Assembly (NCBI RefSeq): GCF_036250755.1
Contig: NZ_CP109583.1
Span: 682,001-746,000 of the forward strand
Origin: Streptomyces uncialis
GTDB taxonomy: Bacteria; Actinomycetota; Actinomycetes; Streptomycetales; Streptomycetaceae
Length of the DNA stretch: 64,000 bases
Direction: 5' to 3'
Each line of letters opens with the position of its first letter. Within the stretch, counting starts at the first letter, position 1. The notes below the pieces were generated by a model, which was given only the letters and a program-made list of their open reading frames with translations, had not been told where the DNA came from and did no database searches. Positions 41,725 to 49,135 of this stretch are shown here, piece by piece. The position numbers and the translations under genes were made by a program.

Positions 41725-42417
41725 GCCGCCGGTGCCGGTCCGCGAGTCGATCCGGTGGGCCAGTCCGTCGAGATAGATGCCGAGCTTGTCGGTGAACCAG
41801 CCGCGCCCGTGCCAGGTGTCCTCGGCGGTGAACACCTCCAGGAACGGGGTGTCGACCGACCAGCTGCTGCGGTACTCCTCCCGTACGGTCCGGCCGCCTC
41901 CGGCCGCCGTCTCCCCGTCGAGATGGCGCATCGCGATCCAGGAGGTGAGGGTCAGTTCGGCGACGAAGTCCACCGACACCACCGCGTCACGGTCACTGAG
42001 CCCGGCCGCCACCAGCGAACGGCCGTAGCGCACCAGTCGCTCGATGATGGCCGGCGGGGTGCCCGGGGTGGTGAGCACGGCCTGGGCGATACCCGGATGG
42101 GTGTCGCAGAGCTCCCAGAGCCGGTCGGCGAGCCGCCCCAGCAGCTCGCGCCAGGGCAGCTCCTCGGACGGCCACTCGACCCGGTCCACGGCCACCCCGA
42201 TCGCGGTGCGCAGCAGATCGTCGCGGTCCTGCACATAGCGGTAGAGCGTGGAGTGGCTGACGCCGAGCCGGGCCGCGACGCTGGGCATGCTGAACGTCGC
42301 CAGCCCCTCGGCGAGCGCGGCCTCGGCGACGGCCCGGGTGGTGAGCGACCGCGACGGGCCGGGGCGGCGGCCCGGCCGGACCCCGCGGGGGGTCCGGCCG
42401 GGAGTGCCGTCGGTCAT
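41713..42417 (-). CDS. TetR-family transcriptional regulator
   Basis: A 234-residue regulator. A proline/arginine-rich leader precedes the HTH (LTTRAVAEAALAEGL, SMPSVAARLGVSHSTLYRYVQDRDDLL at about 30-75); the C-terminal ligand domain is helical and variable. The ATG at 42417 overlaps the stop of the upstream ABC gene, making it the third gene of an ABC-ABC-tetR operon, probably autoregulated through the palindrome at 45981-45995. Such regulators usually repress export genes until a ligand is bound. Confidence 0.87.
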   Translation of the reverse strand: MTDGTPGRTPRGVRPGRRPGPSRSLTTRAVAEAALAEGLATFSMPSVAARLGVSHSTLYRYVQDRDDLLRTAIGVAVDRVEWPSEELPWRELLGRLADRLWELCDTHPGIAQAVLTTPGTPPAIIERLVRYGRSLVAAGLSDRDAVVSVDFVAELTLTSWIAMRHLDGETAAGGGRTVREEYRSSWSVDTPFLEVFTAEDTWHGRGWFTDKLGIYLDGLAHRIDSRTGTGGPRD

Positions 42418-44153
42418 GAGCCCGCCGCGGTGATCCGCCACCCGGCCGCCCGGCTCCGCTCGTGCCAGAACCGTGCGTAATGCCCGTCGAGGGCGAGGAG
42501 CTCGGTATGGGTGCCGCGTTCCGCCACCCGTCCTTCGTGGAGCACCACGATCTGGTCCGCTGTTGTCACGGTGCTCAGCCTATGGGCGATGACCAGCAGG
42601 GTGCTGTTTCTGCGCAGTTCCTCCATGGAGCGCCGCACCGCCGCCTCGTTCTCCGGGTCGAGTGCGGCGGTGGCCTCGTCGAGCAGCACCACGGGCGCGT
42701 TCTTGAGCAGGGCGCGGGCGACCGACACCCGCTGGCGCTCGCCGCCCGAGAGCGCACTGCCGCCCTCGCCGACCCGGGCCTCCCAGCCGTCCGGGAGCCG
42801 GGCGACGATCTCGTCCACCCCGGCGAGCGAGGCCGCGCGGCGGATCTCGTCGTCGCCGGCGTCCGGACGGCCGATCCGGATGTTGCCGATCAGCGTGTCG
42901 TCGAAGAGATACACATCCTGGAAGACCAGGGCCAGCTGAGCCATCAGATCCTCGGTGCGCTGTTCCCGGACGTCCACCCCGCCGACCCGTACGGTGCCCT
43001 CGCGGACGTCGAAGAAACGGGCGATCAGCCGGGTCAGGGTGGTCTTGCCGGAGCCGGAGGCCCCGACCAGGGCGGTCATGGTGCGCGGCGGCACGGTGAA
43101 GCCGACTCCGTCGAGCACGGCCGGGCCGTCCCCGTACCTGAACCGCACCCCGGTCAGCTCGATCTCGCCCGGGGCGCGCACCGGGGCGGAGCGCTCGGGG
43201 GCGGGCAGCGACCGTTCGTCCAGCACCGCGCGTACCCGGCGCAGGTCGTTGCCGGCCATCCGCAGCACCCCGGCGAGCTCGCCCACCTCCGCCAGCGGTC
43301 CGGTGAAGCGGGCCACCAGGGCGAGCAGTGTGACGAGTTCGACCGGGTCGACGCTGTCCCGGAGCGCGAGCAGGGCGCCCACCGCGATCAGCGCGGAGAA
43401 GCAGAACTGTACGGCGAAACCGCTCAGCAGCATGCCGGGCATCGAGAGCAGCACCTGCCTGCGGGAGGCGGTCCGCTGCTCCTCCAAGGCGTCCTCCAGC
43501 GGCCGGTAGTTGCCGGTGGTGCGCCCGAAGGCGCGCAGCACGGCCTGGTTGCGGGCGAATTCGAGGACCCGGTTGGCGGCCTCCACCCCGGCCCGGTCGT
43601 TCTCCTCGTCGGCCCGCCCGAGCAGCCGTATCGAGAGCCGCGCGGCCAGCAGGATCAGTGGCGAGCAGACCAGCACGGCGAGTCCGAGCCGCCACTCGTG
43701 CCAGAACATCACCACGACCACGGTGGCCGGGGCGAGGACTCCGGTGACCAGCGGCTGGAGCAGATGGGCGCAGCTGCCCGCGATCGACAGCACCGACTTG
43801 GTGCCGATGCGGCTCAGCCGTCCCACCGTGGTGCTGTCGAACCAGCCCAGCGGCAGGGTCACCGCATGGTCGCCGAGCCGGTGGTGGAGCGTGGTCAGGA
43901 TGACCAGGGCGAGCCGGAATCCCAGCATGGCCTGGGCGTAGTGGGTGACGAGCGAGAGCGCCACCGCTCCCGCCATCCAGGGGAGCCAGGCGGCGGCGCC
44001 GTCGGTGTCGCCCGCCAGCAGCCGTCCCACCACGGGCACGAGGAAGGCGACCGCCGCGCCCTGCGCGACGCCGTTGAGGGTGAGGGTGCCCAGATAGCGG
44101 CCGAGGTCCCGGCGGTGGTCCGGGCCGAGGGTGGCCGCGAGGTCGCGGATCAT
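42414..44153 (-). CDS. ABC transporter half-molecule, siderophore type (second of pair)
   Basis: A 579-residue fused permease-ATPase. About six membrane helices occupy the first 300 residues. The ATPase domain has Walker A GASGSGKTT, signature LSGGERQRV, Walker B VVLLDEATAALD and the switch His in VIAHRLS. It forms a heterodimer with the neighbouring half-transporter; such pairs (YbtPQ and IrtAB) handle siderophores. Overlaps both neighbours by 4 nt. The operon lies behind an iron box, supporting a siderophore role. Confidence 0.9.
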   Translation of the reverse strand: MIRDLAATLGPDHRRDLGRYLGTLTLNGVAQGAAVAFLVPVVGRLLAGDTDGAAAWLPWMAGAVALSLVTHYAQAMLGFRLALVILTTLHHRLGDHAVTLPLGWFDSTTVGRLSRIGTKSVLSIAGSCAHLLQPLVTGVLAPATVVVVMFWHEWRLGLAVLVCSPLILLAARLSIRLLGRADEENDRAGVEAANRVLEFARNQAVLRAFGRTTGNYRPLEDALEEQRTASRRQVLLSMPGMLLSGFAVQFCFSALIAVGALLALRDSVDPVELVTLLALVARFTGPLAEVGELAGVLRMAGNDLRRVRAVLDERSLPAPERSAPVRAPGEIELTGVRFRYGDGPAVLDGVGFTVPPRTMTALVGASGSGKTTLTRLIARFFDVREGTVRVGGVDVREQRTEDLMAQLALVFQDVYLFDDTLIGNIRIGRPDAGDDEIRRAASLAGVDEIVARLPDGWEARVGEGGSALSGGERQRVSVARALLKNAPVVLLDEATAALDPENEAAVRRSMEELRRNSTLLVIAHRLSTVTTADQIVVLHEGRVAERGTHTELLALDGHYARFWHERSRAAGWRITAAGS

Positions 44154-45967
44154 GCGCTGGTCCTCTCATGGGTCGCCCACAGCCGGGCGTAGCGGCCGTC
44201 GGCGGCCAGCAGTGCGTCATGGGTCCCGCTCTCCACCAGCCGCCCGTGATCGAGTACGGCGATGGTGTCGGCGGTGACGGTGGTGGAGAGCCGGTGGGCG
44301 ATGACCAGTACGGTCCGGCCCGCGACCAGGGGCGCTATCGCGTCCTGGATCTCGGCCTCCGACCCGGGGTCGGCGAAGGCGGTGGCCTCGTCGAGGACGA
44401 GTACGGGGGTGTCCGCGAGGAGCGCGCGGGCGATGGAGATCCGCTGTGCCTCGCCGCCGGAGAGGGCGAGCCCCTCGCCGACCACCGTGTCGTAGCCGTC
44501 CGGCAGCGCCAGTATCCGCTCATGGACCCGGGCCGCCTCGGCCGCCGCCCGGACCTCGTCGTCACCGGCCTCCGGTCTGCCGAGCCGGATGTTGTCGCGG
44601 AGCGTGCCGCGGACCAGTTGGACGTCCTGGAGCACGAAGCCGACATTGCGGTAGAGCTCGGCGGTGCTCAGCTCGCGGACGTCCACCCCGCCCACGGTGA
44701 CCCGGCCGGCCGTCACGTCGTGGAAGCGGGTGACGAGGGAGGCGAGGGTGGATTTCCCGGCGCCGGACGGGCCGACCAGCGCGGTCAGGGTGCCGGGGGC
44801 CAGCCGCAGGCTCACCCCGTCCAGGATCCGCCGTTCGCCGTCATAGCTGAAGGCGACGTCCTCCAGCGCGACCTCGTGCCCCTCGGGGACACGCGGGTGT
44901 TCGGGTTCGGGCAGTACGGGGAGGGTGAGCACGGAGTCGATGCGCAGCGCCGCCGCTTCCGCCTCCCGCCGGGCCTGCGCGCCGAAGCCGAGGGTGACCA
45001 GGAAGGAGGGGAGGATCATCGCGACCAGCGAGGCGGTCAGGACATCGACCGGCGCCACCCAGCCGTGCGAGACGAACCAGACGCCGCCGCCGAGATTGAT
45101 GAGCAGTACCACCGGCGGCGAGATCGCCATCGAGGCCAGTGCCTCCAGCTTGAGCATCGGCCGCACCCAGTCGCTGTAGTTCCGGCCGAAGCCGGTCGCC
45201 GCCTCCCGGTAGCTCGTATGGGCCCGGCCGGTGCGGCCGAAGGTCTTGACCACCGCGATGCCCTGGACGAACTCCACGATGCTGCGGTTGACCGCCGCGA
45301 TCCCGGCGTCCATCGCGGCCATCTGCGGGCCGAAGTCCCGCATCATCCAGCCGTATGCGCCGGCGTAGACGGGGATCGTGGCGACGGCGAGCAGCGCGAG
45401 CCGCCAGTCCAGCCAGAGCAGATAGCCGAAACCGGCGACCGGGACGGTGATCGCGCCGACCGTCTCGACCGCGCTGTGCGCGACGAGATGGTGCAGATCG
45501 TGGACGTCGTTCTGGGCCGCCTTCCGCACCGAGGCGGAGGAGTTGGTGTCGAACCAGCCGAGCGGGGCCCGGCCCAGCCTGGCCACGATCCGGCGCCGCA
45601 GTGACGCCTGGAGTCCGACATCGGCGAAGTGGGTGACGGCCAGGGCCGCCGCGCCGAAGAGGCCGCGCGCGGACAGTCCGATCAGGGCGATCATCACGGC
45701 CCGGCGCACCGAGTCCTCGTCCGTCGGGCCTGCCGCGAGCAGGGTGCGGGCGAGTTCGGCGAGGGCGATGAAGGGGACGACCGCGGCGGCGGCACCGATC
45801 ATCTGGAGCGCCATGCCGATCCGGATGCGGACGCGGACGGGGGCGAGCAGTCCCTTCAGGACGGCACGGGCCCGTTCCGCGCCGTTCTCCGGCGTGATCC
45901 GTCCGGCGGGAGCGGGCGGGTCGCCGGTCTCCTGTCGGGGTGCCGCCGGGGTATCGGTCAGGGCCAT
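44150..45967 (-). CDS. ABC transporter half-molecule, siderophore type (first of pair)
   Basis: A 605-residue fused permease-ATPase, first gene of the operon. Six membrane helices lie at about 55-330. The ATPase has Walker A GPSGAGKST, signature LSGGEAQRI, Walker B VLVLDEATAFADPGSE and VIAHRLS. The DEATAFADP variant is common among siderophore transporters of the YbtPQ/IrtAB type. The ATG at 45967 is 14 bp from the palindrome and 31 bp from the iron box, so expression probably responds to iron and to the TetR ligand. Direction (import of the ferri-siderophore or export) cannot be read from sequence. Confidence 0.9.
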   Translation of the reverse strand: MALTDTPAAPRQETGDPPAPAGRITPENGAERARAVLKGLLAPVRVRIRIGMALQMIGAAAAVVPFIALAELARTLLAAGPTDEDSVRRAVMIALIGLSARGLFGAAALAVTHFADVGLQASLRRRIVARLGRAPLGWFDTNSSASVRKAAQNDVHDLHHLVAHSAVETVGAITVPVAGFGYLLWLDWRLALLAVATIPVYAGAYGWMMRDFGPQMAAMDAGIAAVNRSIVEFVQGIAVVKTFGRTGRAHTSYREAATGFGRNYSDWVRPMLKLEALASMAISPPVVLLINLGGGVWFVSHGWVAPVDVLTASLVAMILPSFLVTLGFGAQARREAEAAALRIDSVLTLPVLPEPEHPRVPEGHEVALEDVAFSYDGERRILDGVSLRLAPGTLTALVGPSGAGKSTLASLVTRFHDVTAGRVTVGGVDVRELSTAELYRNVGFVLQDVQLVRGTLRDNIRLGRPEAGDDEVRAAAEAARVHERILALPDGYDTVVGEGLALSGGEAQRISIARALLADTPVLVLDEATAFADPGSEAEIQDAIAPLVAGRTVLVIAHRLSTTVTADTIAVLDHGRLVESGTHDALLAADGRYARLWATHERTSA

Positions 45968-45980
45968 GCCGCCTCCTTCA

Positions 45981-45995
45981 CAGACAGACTGTCTG
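45981..45995. promoter_or_regulatory. Perfect palindrome, probable TetR operator
   Basis: CAGACAG-A-CTGTCTG is a perfect 7-bp inverted repeat with a single central base, placed just upstream of the ABC operon that ends in a tetR gene. Size and symmetry fit a TetR-family operator. Confidence 0.65.
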
Positions 45996-45997
45996 AA

Positions 45998-46016
45998 TTA
46001 AGTGAGGCTAACCTAA
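45998..46016. promoter_or_regulatory. Iron box (DtxR/IdeR/DmdR-type operator)
   Basis: TTAAGTGAGGCTAACCTAA matches 17 of 19 positions of the actinobacterial iron-box consensus TTAGGTTAGGCTAACCTAA. It lies 2 bp from the TetR-type palindrome, upstream of the ABC operon, so the operon should be repressed by iron-loaded DmdR/IdeR and relieved on iron starvation. Confidence 0.8.
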
Positions 46017-46036
46017 GTAAGGAGGTGGGTAAAGGC

Positions 46037-46244
46037 TCAGGGTGGGACGGAGGCGATCAGCCTCGGCGGGCTCCAGCGCGGCTTCGTGCCGTACGCGGGT
46101 GCGTCGGGCGCGACATCCAGGCGGCCGTTGTCCGCGTCGAAACCCACGGCCGTCACATGCCCGGCGAGTGCGCGCGGCCGCAGCGAGGATGTCGTCGAAC
46201 CGGGCGAGGGTGCCGCCGACGGCCGCCGGGACGGCCATTGCCAC
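46037..46244 (-). pseudogene. Decayed DUF721/DciA-like remnant
   Basis: Two minus-strand frames carry parts of one recognisable sequence: MAVPAAVGGTLARFDDI in one, and LAGHVTAVGFDADNGRLDVA plus PAYGTKPRW and PPRLIA in the other. Together they resemble the core of DUF721/DciA-type proteins (helicase-loading family) that are common in Streptomyces, but a frameshift separates them and most of the protein is missing. It ends at a stop at 46037. Confidence 0.5.
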
Positions 46245-46578
46245 GCTCGGGCATCATCCGGCTGATCGCCGCGCCGGACAGTCAGAAGCTGCTCAGCCCA
46301 CTGCTCAGGGCCGGGATGTCGGCGTCGCCCACCATGACGCGCGGTCCGGCTCGGCCGACGGTTGGGTAGGTCGACACGGATATACGTGGGGGCATCGGCG
46401 ATCCGCCCGCGCGGGCGAGGCCGACGTCGGCCCCACCCGCGCGACCAGGGCTGACGCCGCGATTCCCCCACCGGCGGGCGGAGCCGAGGAGCTACCCCGG
46501 CGCGGGCGGGGACGGCGAAGCGCTCGATCGCGCCGTGCGGCCGATGAGCTTCCCCGGGCTCCGCTCCGGACAGGTGGG
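46245..46578. other. Intergenic region, no intact gene
   Basis: About 330 bp between the DUF721-like remnant and the PIG-L deacetylase gene. Open frames here give Arg/Pro-rich translations without recognisable domains; it may be further decayed sequence. Confidence 0.4.
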
Positions 46579-47415
46579 TCAGCGCAGTCCGGCGAAGAGA
46601 TCGTTCTCGGGTACGGCCGTGCCGGTGGCGTCCTGGACGCGTACGAAGGTCTCCATGCCCATCAACTCGCCGAACCTCTCCTTGCCCATCTTGAGGAAGA
46701 AGATGTTCTCGCCCTGACTGGCGTGCGCGGCCAGCGCGTCGAACTTCTGGCCGCTGAACGCGGTGGTGTCCACCCACGTGGTGATCTCATCGTCGGGCAG
46801 GCCGATCTCGGCCATCGCGGCGGCCTCGGCGGGATCCGGCTCCGGCATGTCCGGATGGAACTCGCGCATGAGCTCCCCGAACCGCCGCATCCCCGAGCGG
46901 GGCATCGTGGTCCAGTACACCTTCGGCGCCTGCTCGGTCATCTTCAGCGCCGCCATCGTGATGCGGTGGGCCTGGATGTGATCGGGGTGGCCGTAGAAGC
47001 CGTTCTCGTCGTAGGTGACGACCACGTCAGGCCGGTAGTGCCGCATGAGTTCCGCGAGCCGGGCCGCGCCTTCCTCCACGGGGGTCCGCCAGAAGGATCC
47101 CGGGGCGTCGTTGGTCGGCCAGCCCATCATCCCGGAGTCGGCGTAGTCCAGCATCTCCAGATCGCTGACCTTCAGCACCTCACAGCTCGCCTCAAGTTCT
47201 TCACGGCGCATCAAGGCGACCGCCGCCGGATCGTGCCCGGGATCGCCCGGCTTGACACCCCCCGGTCCGTCACCGCAACCGCCGTCGGTACATGTCACGA
47301 GAACCGTGCGGATGCCTTCCGCCGCGTACCGCGCGAGGACCCCTCCGGTTCCGGTGGCCTCGTCGTCGGGATGGGCGTGCACTGCCATCAGCGTCAAAGG
47401 TCGGTCAGTCGTCAT
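46579..47415 (-). CDS. PIG-L/LmbE-family zinc deacetylase (mycothiol amidase/MshB-like)
   Basis: A 278-residue enzyme with the family zinc motif HAHPDDEATGTGG near the N-terminus and the second metal motif GHPDHIQAH near residue 145. Other blocks are VTCTDGGCGDG and VVTYDENGFYGHPD. Relatives remove acetyl groups from GlcNAc-inositol (MshB) or cleave mycothiol S-conjugates (Mca) during detoxification; others deacetylate secondary metabolites. Length fits Mca/MshB, but the substrate cannot be decided. The ATG at 47415 has AGGAGGA 7 nt upstream. It stands alone with a 340-bp upstream gap. Confidence 0.87.
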   Translation of the reverse strand: MTTDRPLTLMAVHAHPDDEATGTGGVLARYAAEGIRTVLVTCTDGGCGDGPGGVKPGDPGHDPAAVALMRREELEASCEVLKVSDLEMLDYADSGMMGWPTNDAPGSFWRTPVEEGAARLAELMRHYRPDVVVTYDENGFYGHPDHIQAHRITMAALKMTEQAPKVYWTTMPRSGMRRFGELMREFHPDMPEPDPAEAAAMAEIGLPDDEITTWVDTTAFSGQKFDALAAHASQGENIFFLKMGKERFGELMGMETFVRVQDATGTAVPENDLFAGLR

Positions 47416-47758
47416 GAAAAGTCCTCCTGCGAAATCAACGTCTTGGTCCGACCGCGCGACGGGCGTACCGCGATCCTGGGGCCCGGACCCTGGTGAGGCG
47501 GACAACCCCTCTGGCCTCCGTGTTCCCCGCCCGTGCGGCACCGGTCCCCCGGTCGGTACAACCGTGCCGGCCGGACCCCCTGTTCCCAGCGCGGCCGTCT
47601 GGCCTTCCGAACGTCGGCGTTCCCACGCGAACGAGGTACCAGCGCGACCCGCACCATCCTGTCGCACCAGGTAAGGGGAGTGTGGTCGGTACTCCGGAGA
47701 GCGATGCGCCCACCTCCGCGGTGGTGATGCCGGAGGAGCGGGCGCTTGTGCCGGGGGC
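47416..47758. other. Intergenic region, promoter area of the PIG-L gene
   Basis: A 343-bp gap with no recognised coding sequence; frames are Arg/Pro-rich. It should contain the PIG-L promoter and the end of the lipoprotein transcript. No clear hairpin or repeat was found. Confidence 0.4.
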
Positions 47759-48208
47759 TCAGCCCTGAAGCTTCATGCCCTTGGGCGAGGTGAGGCCCTT
47801 CTCCGGGTGGGCTCGGAACGTCGCCGTCCAAGCACTGGGCGAGCAGGACGCGCCGTTGGGGTGCTGCTCTGTCAGCCTGGCCCGGACGCTGTCCTTGACG
47901 ATCATGTCCCCGCTCCTGGCTGACGTGACGGTGAGCCGGACTGGCACGGTGGACGCACCGATGCCGTCGGGGAGCCGGACCGAGATCGTGGCGAACGGGT
48001 CGTCGGCACCTCCCGATGTCCGCTCCTTGCAGGCGCCATCCACGCACAGCCGGATCCGCGCCGCGTCACGGCCGCCGAAGTCGGCGGGCCGCCACATGGC
48101 GGAGACCTGCGAGTCCGCGTCGGCCTGGGTGCACAAGGTTTCCTGACCGAGGAGCGAGCATCCGGTCAGGGCAGCCATCAGCAAGGGGGTGAGAAGGATG
48201 TATCGCAT
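47759..48208 (-). CDS. Putative secreted lipoprotein
   Basis: A 149-residue protein beginning MRYILLTPLLMAALTGCSLL, a lipoprotein signal with an LTGC lipobox, so it should be lipid-anchored outside the membrane. The mature part has five Cys residues, suggesting disulphides, and a stretch (ISVRLPDGIGASTVPVRLTVTSA) resembling a small beta-sandwich. No family was recognised. The ATG at 48208 was preferred over the longer frame because it starts the signal. Confidence 0.7.
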   Translation of the reverse strand: MRYILLTPLLMAALTGCSLLGQETLCTQADADSQVSAMWRPADFGGRDAARIRLCVDGACKERTSGGADDPFATISVRLPDGIGASTVPVRLTVTSARSGDMIVKDSVRARLTEQHPNGASCSPSAWTATFRAHPEKGLTSPKGMKLQG

Positions 48209-48334
48209 GCCAGTACCTCGCCACTGTCCGGGGCAAGGCGCTGTTGACCAGCCCGATGTCAGCAAAATACAGCCAGCAGGGGTCCAGCTCGGCCGCGGCC
48301 AGGGACCGTCGGGTCCGCTGATAGGTTCGCAACG

Positions 48335-48976
48335 GTGAGCGAGCAACTGCCGAGCGGTGGCGTCGAGCTGTCACCCGACGAGATCGAAGCCCTCCACGGC
48401 AGATGGGCGTCCTGCTGGACCCCGAGTGAGGTCGCGCGGCGGCTGGCCGGGATCGGCTCGCCCTGGTACGTGGCCGCGGGCTGGGCGCTGGACTTGTTCC
48501 TCGGCAGACAGACGCGCTCCCATGGGGACATCGAGATCGCCATTCCGGCCGCGAGCTTTCCCGAGATCCGCCACCGCTTTCCCGGTCATGTCTTCGACGC
48601 GGCGGGCAGCGGCCGGATCTGGGAGGACGCCACACCGGAGGTGCTGGCCGCCGTACATCAGACATGGCTCCGCGATCCGGCCACCGGGGACTACCTGCTC
48701 GACGTGTTCCGCGAACCGCACGACGGTGACACCTGGATCTGCCGACGCGACGAGGGAATCCGGCTTCCCTACAGCGACATCGTCCATCGCACCCAGGACG
48801 GCATCCCGTATCTGGCACCCGAACTGGTGCTGCTGTTCAAGGCCAAGCACACCCGCCGCAAGGACCGGAGGGACTTCGACGTGACCGTCCCGCACATGAC
48901 CCGGGCCCAGCGCGAGACCCTGGCCGGGCTGCTCGTCCGCGTACACCCGGGACATCCCTGGCTCGCGGACCTGTAG
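48335..48976 (+). CDS. Nucleotidyltransferase-family protein (aminoglycoside adenylyltransferase-like)
   Basis: A 213-residue soluble protein. WYVAAGWALDLFLGRQTRSHGDIEIAI matches the active-site region of ANT(2'')-type nucleotidyltransferases, where a Gly-Trp and a D-x-E/D pair bind metal; here it is DIEI. A C-terminal KAKHTRRKDRRDFD block is also typical. Relatives transfer AMP to aminoglycosides, but many Streptomyces homologues have no known substrate. GTG start 48335, divergent from the lipoprotein gene. Function beyond the fold is not assigned. Confidence 0.75.
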   Translation: MSEQLPSGGVELSPDEIEALHGRWASCWTPSEVARRLAGIGSPWYVAAGWALDLFLGRQTRSHGDIEIAIPAASFPEIRHRFPGHVFDAAGSGRIWEDATPEVLAAVHQTWLRDPATGDYLLDVFREPHDGDTWICRRDEGIRLPYSDIVHRTQDGIPYLAPELVLLFKAKHTRRKDRRDFDVTVPHMTRAQRETLAGLLVRVHPGHPWLADL

Positions 48977-49135
48977 TCGGTGCCTCAGGACCACACGTGG
49001 GATCGGCGGTTCCGATCCGCGAGGAGCGCGCCCGGTGACCGCCGTCCCGCCGGCCTGCCGTCCGCCCGTACCCCCACCGGTCTGCCGCCGGTCCGGCGGC
49101 CGACCGGATCACGGGGTGTCGGTCTGTGTGACGGC

